NCBI GenBank assembly: GCA_902168205.1
Contig: CABHOK010000017.1
Location: 62,001 to 126,000 of the forward strand
Origin: an uncultured Chitinophaga sp.
Lineage (GTDB): Bacteria; Bacteroidota; Bacteroidia; Cytophagales; Cyclobacteriaceae
Direction of reading: 5' to 3'
Length of the DNA stretch: 64,000 bases
This document shows positions 8,960 through 16,331 of the stretch, piece after piece. Position 1 is the stretch's first letter. The number at the start of each line of letters is the position of its first letter. The notes beneath the pieces were generated by a model that worked only from the letters and a program-made list of their open reading frames with translations, searched no databases and was not told where the DNA came from. The translations under genes were made by a program, and so were the position numbers.

Positions 8960-10375
8960 ATGGCATTTGCAGAAGTATCCACCGGCATCATTAGCGAATT
9001 TGAGGCCATTGTTGGCGAACAAAATGTAATTATTGACCCCGAAAAACGCTACAATTACTCACACGATGAGACTGAGGACTACTCATTTCTTCCGGACGTA
9101 GTGCTTAAACCTGGCACTCCGGAAGAGATCAGCCAGATATTAAAACTCTGCAACAAACATCTGATTCCCGTAACACCTCGTGGTGGCGGAACCGGCTTGA
9201 GTGGCGGAGCACTACCGATCAACAAAGGTGTTGTGATCTCGATGGAGCGCTTCAACAAGATCCTTGAGATTGATGAACTCAACCTACAGGCTACTGTTGA
9301 GCCGGGCGTGATCACAGAAATATTTCAGAATGCGGTTAAGGAGAAAGGTCTCTTCTATCCTCCAGACCCGGCAAGCCGCGGAACCTGTTTCATTGGCGGA
9401 AATGTATCGGAGAACAGTGGCGGTCCGAAAGCTGTGAAGTACGGTGTAACCCGCGACTATGTGTTGAATCTTGAAGTTGTGTTGCCAACCGGTGACATCA
9501 TTTGGACTGGCGCGAACGTTCTGAAAAATTCAACCGGCTATAACCTTACACAGTTAATGTGTGGCAGCGAAGGCACACTGGGTATCATTACCAAAATTGT
9601 TTTCAAGCTGCGAGGTTTTCCTCAAAAATCAGTAACCCTGCTGATGCCCTTTGTTACCAACGAAGAAGCATGTAAAGCTATAGCAGAAATATTCAGAGCG
9701 GGAGTTCAACCTTCCGGGATGGAGTTCTTTGAACGCGAAGCTGCGATGAAGACGATCGATTATTGCGAGAAGATATATGCCGCGAAAGTAACAACACAGT
9801 TCCCGGAGAACATGGATGCATACCTGCTCTGCGAGTTGGATGGTAACGATGATGAAGTATTGATGCGCGATGCAGAGCGTGTGATGACAGTAGTAGAACA
9901 ATTCCAGGTGGGAGAAATTCTATTCGCTGACACGGCTGCACAGAAAGAAGAGTTATGGAAAATCCGTAAGAATATATCTCCGGCTGTTAATGCGTACTCA
10001 TTGACAAAATCAGAAGATGTAGTGGTGCCACGCGCGAATCTTCCGAAGCTGATTGTCGGTATAAAAGAGATCGGCAAAAAATTCGGATTCAACTCGGTAT
10101 GCTACGGACACCTGGGCGATGGCAACCTTCACGTAAACGTAATGAAGGAACAGATCAACGATGAAGATTGGAATACCAAAGTAGTAGAAGGTATAGGCGA
10201 GATCTTTAAACTAACGGTAAGCCTGGGCGGCACACTATCAGGCGAGCACGGTATTGGCATTGCCAAAAAGCCGTATATGCCGATAGCCATGCGCGAAGCA
10301 AACCTGGTGGTGATGCGAGGTATAAAAAAAGCTTTTGATCCGAATGGTATATTAAATCCCGGTAAGATCTTTTAA
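8960..10375 (+). CDS. FAD-binding 2-hydroxyacid oxidase/dehydrogenase (GlcD/D-lactate dehydrogenase type)
   Basis: Flavoprotein of 471 aa that oxidises a 2-hydroxyacid (glycolate or D-lactate) to the 2-oxoacid. The PCMH-type FAD domain shows PRGGGTGLSGGA (about 72-83), then PPDPASRGTCFIGGNVSENSGG and the GVTRDYVLNLEVVLPTG segment. The FAD-oxidase C domain has GHLGDGNLHVNV and ends SGEHGIGIAKKPYM...DPNGILNPGKIF. Length is typical. No GlcE/GlcF subunits are adjacent, which fits a single-subunit D-lactate dehydrogenase. Substrate is not resolvable by eye. A strong terminator follows. Confidence 0.9.
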   Translation: MAFAEVSTGIISEFEAIVGEQNVIIDPEKRYNYSHDETEDYSFLPDVVLKPGTPEEISQILKLCNKHLIPVTPRGGGTGLSGGALPINKGVVISMERFNKILEIDELNLQATVEPGVITEIFQNAVKEKGLFYPPDPASRGTCFIGGNVSENSGGPKAVKYGVTRDYVLNLEVVLPTGDIIWTGANVLKNSTGYNLTQLMCGSEGTLGIITKIVFKLRGFPQKSVTLLMPFVTNEEACKAIAEIFRAGVQPSGMEFFEREAAMKTIDYCEKIYAAKVTTQFPENMDAYLLCELDGNDDEVLMRDAERVMTVVEQFQVGEILFADTAAQKEELWKIRKNISPAVNAYSLTKSEDVVVPRANLPKLIVGIKEIGKKFGFNSVCYGHLGDGNLHVNVMKEQINDEDWNTKVVEGIGEIFKLTVSLGGTLSGEHGIGIAKKPYMPIAMREANLVVMRGIKKAFDPNGILNPGKIF

Positions 10376-10396
10376 ACCCATACAATTTTAACACGA

Positions 10397-10437
10397 AAGT
10401 CCTGTTGTTATAGCTATATACTTCAGGACTTTTTTAT
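10397..10437 (+). terminator. intrinsic terminator after the FAD oxidase
   Basis: Perfect 8-bp stem AAGTCCTG (10397-10404) and CAGGACTT (10424-10431) with a 19-base loop, running into TTTTTATTTC. Confidence 0.8.
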
Positions 10438-10467
10438 TTCATACCGATATCATTTCTTTGCCTGCTT

Positions 10468-10794
10468 ATGACGAACACCATTATTACCATACTCGTTATT
10501 GCCGCGGTTATTGTTGTGCTATATATACTCTTCAAAATCTTTAAACTTATTACGAGGATTCTCCTGATTGCTATCTTTTTGATTATAGCATACCTTACCA
10601 ATCCCAGCCTGGAAAAGCATACATTGAAGGTGAAAGAGAAAGCAGAGAAAGACAACGTAAAGTTTCATAACAAGAGCGTTGCTGTCAGCGATTTTAAAAT
10701 CTTCTCATTAACAAAAGTGGTTGATGGTGATGATGAGCGATTGGTTGGCGCAGGATTATTCACGCGGGTCTGGATCTTCCGCGCATTGGAATAA
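10468..10794 (+). CDS. small membrane protein, possibly DUF4359-like
   Basis: 108 aa. Two closely spaced hydrophobic segments (about 4-22 and 28-42) are followed by NPSLEKH and a soluble tail ending LVGAGLFTRVWIF. That layout (TM, TNPS motif, GAGLF near the C terminus) recalls DUF4359 proteins, but I cannot confirm the family. Function unknown. It stands 30 bases past a terminator, so it probably has its own promoter. Confidence 0.7.
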   Translation: MTNTIITILVIAAVIVVLYILFKIFKLITRILLIAIFLIIAYLTNPSLEKHTLKVKEKAEKDNVKFHNKSVAVSDFKIFSLTKVVDGDDERLVGAGLFTRVWIFRALE

Positions 10795-10892
10795 AGAAGT
10801 CTCTTTTACAACCTATACTCCGCTGATAAAAAATACCGATCGCGATTTCCATGCGTTTCATTAACTTCCGCTTAATTAAAAAAAACGCAACC

Positions 10893-11669
10893 ATGAAATC
10901 ACGTTTATCGATTGTCTTTGCCCTTGCCGTTCTCGTGGCGTGTCAGCCTAAAAAACAAGACGAACAACCCGATGCTCCCACCAATACTGCTGCGGATTCA
11001 GTATCAGAAACCGGTGGAGAGAATCATGTATCAAAAGCACAACACGCGGAAGGCTGGGTGTCTTTGTTTGATGGCAGAACTACAGAAGGATGGCACTTCT
11101 TTAAGAATAAAGAGAATAACAGCTGGGAAGTTAGCGAAGGCACGATTCACTGTAAACCCTTTGTTGAGAATGCAACCAACCATCGTTCTGACCTCACCTC
11201 TAACAAACAATACGAAAACTTTGAGCTCACTTTCGAGTGGAAGATATCAGCACAGGGAAATAGCGGTGTTATGTTCCGCGTAAGCGAAGATTTTGATGAG
11301 CCCTATGCTTCAGGTCCTGAATACCAAGTGATCGATGACGAAGGCTATCCGGGCGATCTGAAAGATGGTCAGTTAACCGGTGCCAACTACGATATGCACC
11401 CACCATCAGCGAAAGCAGCCAAGCCTGTAGGCGAATGGAATCAAAGTAAAATAATCGTTCAGGGAAATCACGTTGAACATTGGCTCAACAACACCAAGGT
11501 GGTTGAATATGAACTTGGATCAGAAGACTGGAACAAACGCAGAGCTGAAAGCAAGTGGAAAGATTTTCCGGGATATGGTTTAACCAAGAGTGGCTATATC
11601 GATCTGCAGGATCACGGCAACGAGGTATGGTATAAGAATATATTCATCAAACCGCTTAACAATCTTTAA
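10893..11669 (+). CDS. DUF1080 (3-keto-disaccharide hydrolase type) lipoprotein
   Basis: Envelope lipoprotein of about 258 aa. I start at the ATG at 10893 because it yields a clean lipoprotein signal (MKSRLSIVFALAVLVAC, lipidated C17); the frame stays open 14 codons further upstream. A DUF1080/LamG-like jelly-roll domain fills the rest, with the family marks GWVSLFDGRTTEGW, NSGVMFRV, GPEYQVIDDEG and YIDLQDHGNEVWYKNI. Family members bind or hydrolyse glycosides, including 3-keto sugars. Catalysis here is not proven. Confidence 0.88.
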   Translation: MKSRLSIVFALAVLVACQPKKQDEQPDAPTNTAADSVSETGGENHVSKAQHAEGWVSLFDGRTTEGWHFFKNKENNSWEVSEGTIHCKPFVENATNHRSDLTSNKQYENFELTFEWKISAQGNSGVMFRVSEDFDEPYASGPEYQVIDDEGYPGDLKDGQLTGANYDMHPPSAKAAKPVGEWNQSKIIVQGNHVEHWLNNTKVVEYELGSEDWNKRRAESKWKDFPGYGLTKSGYIDLQDHGNEVWYKNIFIKPLNNL

Positions 11670-11712
11670 CCGGATATAGCGGATATATTATAGTGTAGTA
11701 TATATAAAAAAG

Positions 11713-11767
11713 AAGTCATCGCAGATGTTGCTCAACCAAGATCAACCCTGCGATGACTTTATTTTTT
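11713..11767. terminator. bidirectional terminator hairpin
   Basis: Perfect 12-bp stem AAGTCATCGCAG (11713-11724) and its complement (11748-11759). It is flanked by T-rich DNA on the plus side (TATTTTTTTC) and A-rich DNA on the other, so it can end transcripts in both directions. It serves the DUF1080 gene on the plus strand. Confidence 0.8.
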
Positions 11768-11785
11768 TCAGATCGCTGCTTTTTT

Positions 11786-11816
11786 AAAAAGAAGCCGGAC
11801 ATTTCTGCCCGACTTC
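11786..11816 (-). terminator. terminator after glutamine synthetase
   Basis: The minus-strand transcript forms a 10-bp stem (GAAGTCGGGC with GTCCGGCTTC, two G-U pairs, 6-base loop) followed by TTTTT. It lies about 40 bases past the glnII stop and is preceded by the element GGCGTCTGGTTGT, which also precedes the terminator at 16041-16072. Confidence 0.75.
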
Positions 11817-11853
11817 AACTACAACCAGACGCCCTGAAAGAAAAGGGGTATTT

Positions 11854-12888
11854 TTAGTGCCCGTTCGAAGTAGCGTACTCCGGAACGGTCTTCACTGTCT
11901 TAATAATACGTGCTGCTACTTTATATGGATCAGCAGCAGAGTTTGGTCTTCTGTCTTCCAACCAACCTTTCCAACCGTTATCAACAGTTGCAATAGGTAT
12001 ACGGATTGAAGCACCACGATCGGATACACCATACGAGAATCTATCGATTGATTGCGTCTCGTGTTTACCTGTTAAGCGCAGGTGGTTATCAGCACCGTAA
12101 ACAGCAATGTGTTCTTTCACTACAGGAGCGAATGACTGACACACTCTGTCGTAAATTTCTTTTGAGCCTGCTTCTCTCAACAAGGAGTTAGAGAAGTTTG
12201 CGTGCATACCAGAACCGTTCCAGTCGGTTGCACCCAGCGGCTTGCAATGCCAGTTAATAGCAATACCATATTTCTCTGCAGTTCTTTCAAGCAGGTAGCG
12301 AGCAACCCAAACCTGATCGCCAGCAGCTTTCGCTCCTTTGGCAAACACCTGGAACTCCCACTGACCTGTAGCAACTTCTGCATTTATACCTTCTACATTT
12401 ATACCTGCTTCGATGCAGTAGTCAAGATGCTCTTCTACAAGCTCGCGACCAAATGCATTCTTGGCACCAACAGAGCAATAGTAAGGACCTTGTGGTGCAG
12501 GGTATCCGCTTGAAGGGAACCCGAGAGGTTTGTTGGTTTCAGGATTCCACAGGAAGTACTCCTGCTCGAAGCCGAACCAGAAATCATTATCATCGTCATC
12601 GATCAATGCACGTCCGTTAGATGGGTGAGGTGTTCCATCCGGGCTCAATACTTCGTTCATTACGAGGTATGCATTTTTACGTGCAGGATCTGGAAATATA
12701 GCTACTGGTTTAAGTAAACAATCAGAAGAACCACCTGGAGCTTGTTCTGTAGAACTACCATCAAAGCACCAAACCGGGCAGCTTTCCAGTTTACCATCGA
12801 AATTCTTTACAATTTTAGTTTTGCTGCGAAGGCTTTGCGTAGGCACATAACCATCAAGCCAGATGTACTCTAATTTAGTCTTTGACAT
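11854..12888 (-). CDS. glnII: type II glutamine synthetase
   Basis: Cytoplasmic ATP-dependent ligation of ammonia to glutamate, the main entry of ammonium into metabolism. At 344 aa it has the size and motifs of the eukaryotic-like GSII class, not the 470-aa GSI: N-terminal beta-grasp with WCFDGSSTEQA, the active-site EQEYFLW, the PQGPYYCSVG segment, NWHCKPLGATDWNGSGMHAN and NHLRLTGKHET, ending RRPNSAADPY. GSII is not controlled by adenylylation, so regulation is probably transcriptional. It is the last gene of a minus-strand series asnB, amtB, porin, glnII, each separated by 100-550 bases, consistent with a nitrogen regulon. Confidence 0.95.
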   Translation of the reverse strand: MSKTKLEYIWLDGYVPTQSLRSKTKIVKNFDGKLESCPVWCFDGSSTEQAPGGSSDCLLKPVAIFPDPARKNAYLVMNEVLSPDGTPHPSNGRALIDDDDNDFWFGFEQEYFLWNPETNKPLGFPSSGYPAPQGPYYCSVGAKNAFGRELVEEHLDYCIEAGINVEGINAEVATGQWEFQVFAKGAKAAGDQVWVARYLLERTAEKYGIAINWHCKPLGATDWNGSGMHANFSNSLLREAGSKEIYDRVCQSFAPVVKEHIAVYGADNHLRLTGKHETQSIDRFSYGVSDRGASIRIPIATVDNGWKGWLEDRRPNSAADPYKVAARIIKTVKTVPEYATSNGH

Positions 12889-12956
12889 AGGGCGTTGTCG
12901 TTAAAGTTAATTGTTGTTTATAGTTTAAAATTTGTTTCGGTCTGTTGTTATACTTT

Positions 12957-12991
12957 ACTATAGCCGGGTGATGTGCTCACCCGACTATAGT
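12957..12991. terminator. strong hairpin between the porin and glutamine synthetase genes
   Basis: 15-bp near-perfect inverted repeat (ACTATAGCCGGGTGA at 12957-12971 with its partner at 12977-12991, one wobble on the minus strand, 5-base loop). It lies 5 bases past the porin stop. The following minus-strand bases (AAAGTATAAC) are not T-rich, so it may protect the mRNA 3' end rather than terminate. Confidence 0.45.
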
Positions 12992-12996
12992 TGATT

Positions 12997-14166
12997 TTAA
13001 AATTTATATACTGCTGCCAATGTTAAAGTTGTCATCGCATCTTTTGCATCGCCATCCTTGTCTGTAAAAGAGTTTTCAGAAGTTTTATCAAATCTGATTT
13101 CCGGGATGATGGTAAGACCACCAACTTTATAGTTACCGGAAAGCGTTGCTGCCACAACATTACCATCGCCACTTGCATCTACACCGATCGGTGATGCCAA
13201 CACGTGTCCTTTTGCTGTGGAGAAGTATTCACCGCGCAAACCGAGTGCAAATACATCCGACAATGTTAACTTCGGATATACTGCTACACCGAAGAAAGAA
13301 GTTGCATCGCCATCGATATCCACCACATCACCAGCTAATGTATAGCGCTCACCTGAAGCGATTGTCTGGTAAGAAGCATTTGCTCCCAAGAAAAATGCTT
13401 CGCTTAAAGTCCAACCAGTAGTGACATCTACTTGAAAGAGAGTTCCGGCAGAGCTTACCACGGTTCCGGTAAAGTCTTTTTCATCCAAAGTACCATCCTG
13501 ATCTCCGTACAGAAGGTTTAACCAAATACCACCAGCATCTGTTGTCTTTCCAATCTGAGCACCCAATGTATAGGTGTTCACAGGATTGAATTCAAGCATA
13601 TCGGTAGGGTTCATGATCGCTAACTTTGCTACACCACCGTCACCAAATGAGAAATCAGCGCGAAGACCAGTATGATTGAATGGTCCGTTTGAAAACAGGT
13701 ATGATGTAGAGTAATTAACATTCACAGCCGGGGAGATCACTTCATAACCAACGAAGGTGTTGAACTGTCCCATGTTCAGTGTAACCGCATCTGATATTTT
13801 ATAGTAAGCGTACATTTGGTTGATGATACGCTGGCCAGTATAAGAACCTACAGAAGCGTTGCTGTAAAACACAGCATCACGACCTCTTGGACCAAATACA
13901 ACATCCGCAACAAAACCGGCTTTCTCACCCTGGTATGATGCAATCAGGTTAACCATACCCAATGAGAAGCCCTTGAGGTTTGCAAAAGCTGTTGTAGGTC
14001 CGTGTGTTCCAAATGCATCATTGGTAGCACCCAGTGACGTGTGCACATAAGTATCTACTGAACCAGACAAAGTAAATGTCTTGGTTGAGTCAGATTGGCT
14101 ATATGCAGAGAACGAAAAAATCATTAGGGCTACAGTATATATAGTGCGTATATTTTTTGAATTCAT
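12997..14166 (-). CDS. OmpL-like (BBP2-type) beta-barrel porin
   Basis: Outer-membrane beta-barrel protein, 389 aa, signal peptide 1-23 (ending SFSAYSQ). It is an alternating-strand barrel rich in Gly/Asn turns, with the family-typical stretches YAYYKISDAVTLNMGQFNTFVGYEVISP and NGPFNHTGLRADFSFGDGG, and C-terminal LTLAAVYKF. This resembles the putative beta-barrel porin-2 (OmpL-like) family, commonly found next to ammonium transporter genes in Bacteroidota. Here it lies between amtB and glnII, suggesting a role in passage of nitrogenous solutes across the outer membrane (inference from context). Confidence 0.82.
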   Translation of the reverse strand: MNSKNIRTIYTVALMIFSFSAYSQSDSTKTFTLSGSVDTYVHTSLGATNDAFGTHGPTTAFANLKGFSLGMVNLIASYQGEKAGFVADVVFGPRGRDAVFYSNASVGSYTGQRIINQMYAYYKISDAVTLNMGQFNTFVGYEVISPAVNVNYSTSYLFSNGPFNHTGLRADFSFGDGGVAKLAIMNPTDMLEFNPVNTYTLGAQIGKTTDAGGIWLNLLYGDQDGTLDEKDFTGTVVSSAGTLFQVDVTTGWTLSEAFFLGANASYQTIASGERYTLAGDVVDIDGDATSFFGVAVYPKLTLSDVFALGLRGEYFSTAKGHVLASPIGVDASGDGNVVAATLSGNYKVGGLTIIPEIRFDKTSENSFTDKDGDAKDAMTTLTLAAVYKF

Positions 14167-14394
14167 CTTTTTGTAATGTGTTGGTTTAACATAAGGCCAT
14201 AGTTATCCTGGGAGAGGTCTCTCACACCTCACACAAGGAATTTTAGTTTGCTGTCACCTTGTATAGACAGCTTGGGTCTCTAAATAGAATCGGGCAATTT
14301 CTTCAAGTACTTCCCTTGGATTGAGATGGGCAGTTTTTCATAAGGTTTAGGTTTTAGGTTTGGTTTGTTGAAATTGGTTAATGAGTCTATTTAG

Positions 14395-14412
14395 AGGCCG
14401 GTTTCCCGGCCT
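14395..14412. terminator. GC-rich hairpin after amtB
   Basis: Perfect 7-bp stem AGGCCGG/CCGGCCT with a GAAA loop on the minus strand, 5 bases past the ammonium transporter stop. No T-run follows, so its terminator role is uncertain. The rest of 14167-14416 shows nothing recognisable. Confidence 0.4.
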
Positions 14413-14416
14413 TCCG

Positions 14417-15775
14417 TTAAACAACTTTCTCTTTCAGCTCGCTGAAATCCATAGGGTATAGATTTTCACCATGCTGGCTGTAGTCTGAACCTACCTTCTT
14501 CTCTTCCGGAGTAATGCTTAGTCCGAAGATGAGGTCGGTAACTTTCAGAAGTACAAGTGCTCCAACAAATGAATAGGCTACTACCACTACAAGCGCCTTG
14601 AGGTGTACAATGAACAGTGTGGTTTCACCGAAAAATAAACCGTTACCCGTTGTGTTCGCTGCGTTAACAGCTACGTTAGCAAGTAAGCCGGTCATAACCA
14701 TACCTACCGCTCCACCCACACCGTGGCAAGGGAACACATCAAGTGTATCTTCCAATGAAGTTTTAGATTTCCATGATACTACTATATTACTGATCAGTGC
14801 AGCGAACGTACCGATGAACAAGCTTGATGGAATGGTAACGAAACCTGCAGCAGGCGTAATCGCTACAAGACCTACAACAGCACCGATACAGAATCCAAGT
14901 GCAGATGGTTTTTTACCTCTTGTTGCATCGAACAGGATCCATGCAAGACCAGCAGCAGCAGAAGCTGTGTTTGTTGTAGCGAATGCTGAAGCAGCCAACG
15001 GACCAGCAGCTAATGCACTACCCGCGTTGAAACCAAACCAACCGAACCACAGTAAACCTGTACCTAACAATACGAATGGAATATTGGCAGGAGATATATG
15101 TGATTTAGCTTCACCTTTGTTACGCAGATATATAGATGCTGCAAGCGCTGCAAAACCAGCTGACATGTGTACAACAGTACCACCGGCAAAGTCAAGAACG
15201 CCCCACTTGAACAGGAAGCCTTCCGGGTGCCATGTCCAGTGTGCTAACGGTGCATATATTATCAAAGAAAACAGTACAAGGAAAAGTATATATGACTTGA
15301 AACGGATACGCTCAGCAAATGTACCTGTAATAAGCGCTGGAGTAATGATAGCAAACTTCAATTGGAAGAAAGCAAACAGAACCAGTGGAATAGTAGGCGC
15401 TAAAGACCAAGGCTTACCATCGAGGACATTCTGGAACATGAAGAACGAAGTAGGATCACCGATAAGTCCTAAACCGTTAACATCTGTACCAAATGCAAGG
15501 CTGAATCCAACCAGGATCCACAACACACTGATCACACCCATGGCGATGAAACTCTGCAACATGGTTGAGATAATGTTTTTGGTATCAATCATACCACCGT
15601 AGAAATACGCCAGGCCGGGTGTCATGAGCAACACCAGCGCTGTAGCCGCCAACATCCATGCAGTATCACCAGAGTTAATACCCTCGGTAACGATGGTTGT
15701 GGGTACTGACGGCATGAATACTGCCAGTATGCTTATCGCGATAAGCAAGACAAGAAAAATAACGGACTTTTTCAT
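14417..15775 (-). CDS. amtB: ammonium transporter (Amt/MEP/Rh family)
   Basis: Inner-membrane ammonium channel of 452 aa with a signal-like first helix and the eleven-helix Amt core. Signatures: DTAWMLAATALVLLMTPGLAYFYGG, then GVLDFAGGTVVHMSAG with the first pore histidine (about H203), and FPCHGVGGAVGM with the second (about H350). The C-terminal tail EKKVGSDYSQHGENLYP is the part that binds P-II proteins. No glnK/glnB lies next to it, unlike most amtB loci. It is transcribed in the same direction as asnB upstream and the porin and glnII downstream. Confidence 0.95.
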   Translation of the reverse strand: MKKSVIFLVLLIAISILAVFMPSVPTTIVTEGINSGDTAWMLAATALVLLMTPGLAYFYGGMIDTKNIISTMLQSFIAMGVISVLWILVGFSLAFGTDVNGLGLIGDPTSFFMFQNVLDGKPWSLAPTIPLVLFAFFQLKFAIITPALITGTFAERIRFKSYILFLVLFSLIIYAPLAHWTWHPEGFLFKWGVLDFAGGTVVHMSAGFAALAASIYLRNKGEAKSHISPANIPFVLLGTGLLWFGWFGFNAGSALAAGPLAASAFATTNTASAAAGLAWILFDATRGKKPSALGFCIGAVVGLVAITPAAGFVTIPSSLFIGTFAALISNIVVSWKSKTSLEDTLDVFPCHGVGGAVGMVMTGLLANVAVNAANTTGNGLFFGETTLFIVHLKALVVVVAYSFVGALVLLKVTDLIFGLSITPEEKKVGSDYSQHGENLYPMDFSELKEKVV

Positions 15776-15858
15776 AGTTATTTAGTTATTAGGTTTAGAT
15801 AAAGACGTCCAGCGTCATTTAACGGTATAAATTTTTTAACAATAGGGTAAAAATCAAA

Positions 15859-15893
15859 CCACTTTTCAAAAAAAATTACAGAAATCGTTATAG
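15859..15893. repeat. 35-base direct repeat, copy 1 (upstream of amtB)
   Basis: 35 bases that match 16211-16245 at 30 positions, including an exact 15-mer CAGAAATCGTTATAG. It lies about 85-120 bases upstream of the amtB start, where a promoter or operator would be expected. Confidence 0.5.
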
Positions 15894-16040
15894 ATAGCCT
15901 TAAAATTTAACTGACTACGATCTTAATTCGTAATATTTCAAAAAACTACGGATATCAAAATATTGTTTTGACTACCAAACAACGAGTCGATTAAAATTTT
16001 TAGAATAATTGAATTTTTGACATTTTATTTCAATACGGAC

Positions 16041-16072
16041 AAAAATAAAGGCCAGGTGTTTCCACCTGACCT
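16041..16072 (-). terminator. orphan terminator in the asnB-amtB space
   Basis: The minus-strand transcript folds into a 10-bp stem AGGTCAGGTG/CACCTGGCCT (one G-U) closed by a GAAA tetraloop and followed by TTATTTTTG. It is 260 bases past the asnB stop, far for a gene-end terminator. It could end a long asnB 3' UTR or a small RNA. The same GGCGTCTGGTTGT element precedes it as precedes the glnII terminator. Confidence 0.65.
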
Positions 16073-16210
16073 CACTAAACAACCAGACGCCTGTCCGTTA
16101 AACTTGGCGTGACCGGAAGCTCTTAAATAAGAATTTTGCCGGGTTGTTCGTCAAAAAGGCAATAAGTACTTAGAAAGTTCAAATTTTGAATATGCAGGAT
16201 TAATTTAGAA

Positions 16211-16245
16211 CCATTTTTCGATAAAAATAGCAGAAATCGTTATAG
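16211..16245. repeat. 35-base direct repeat, copy 2
   Basis: Partner of 15859-15893 (30/35 identical, exact CAGAAATCGTTATAG). It is located between the asnB stop and the orphan terminator, 318 bases from the amtB-proximal copy. The two repeats and the terminator are the only structures I see in the noncoding space 15776-16331. Confidence 0.5.
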
Positions 16246-16331
16246 CAATAATCAAAAATAACCCAATCACTCTTAAAGTTGATATTTTAACAACACTTTC
16301 AGGTTTGTTTTAACCGTGCGTTTCGAAAAGA

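Noticed and set aside
14598-15602. 334-codon open frame on the plus strand
   Set aside because: It is a mirror of amtB, whose membrane motifs and pore histidines are intact on the minus strand; the plus-strand translation has a Thr/Pro/Asn-rich composition typical of a shadow frame.
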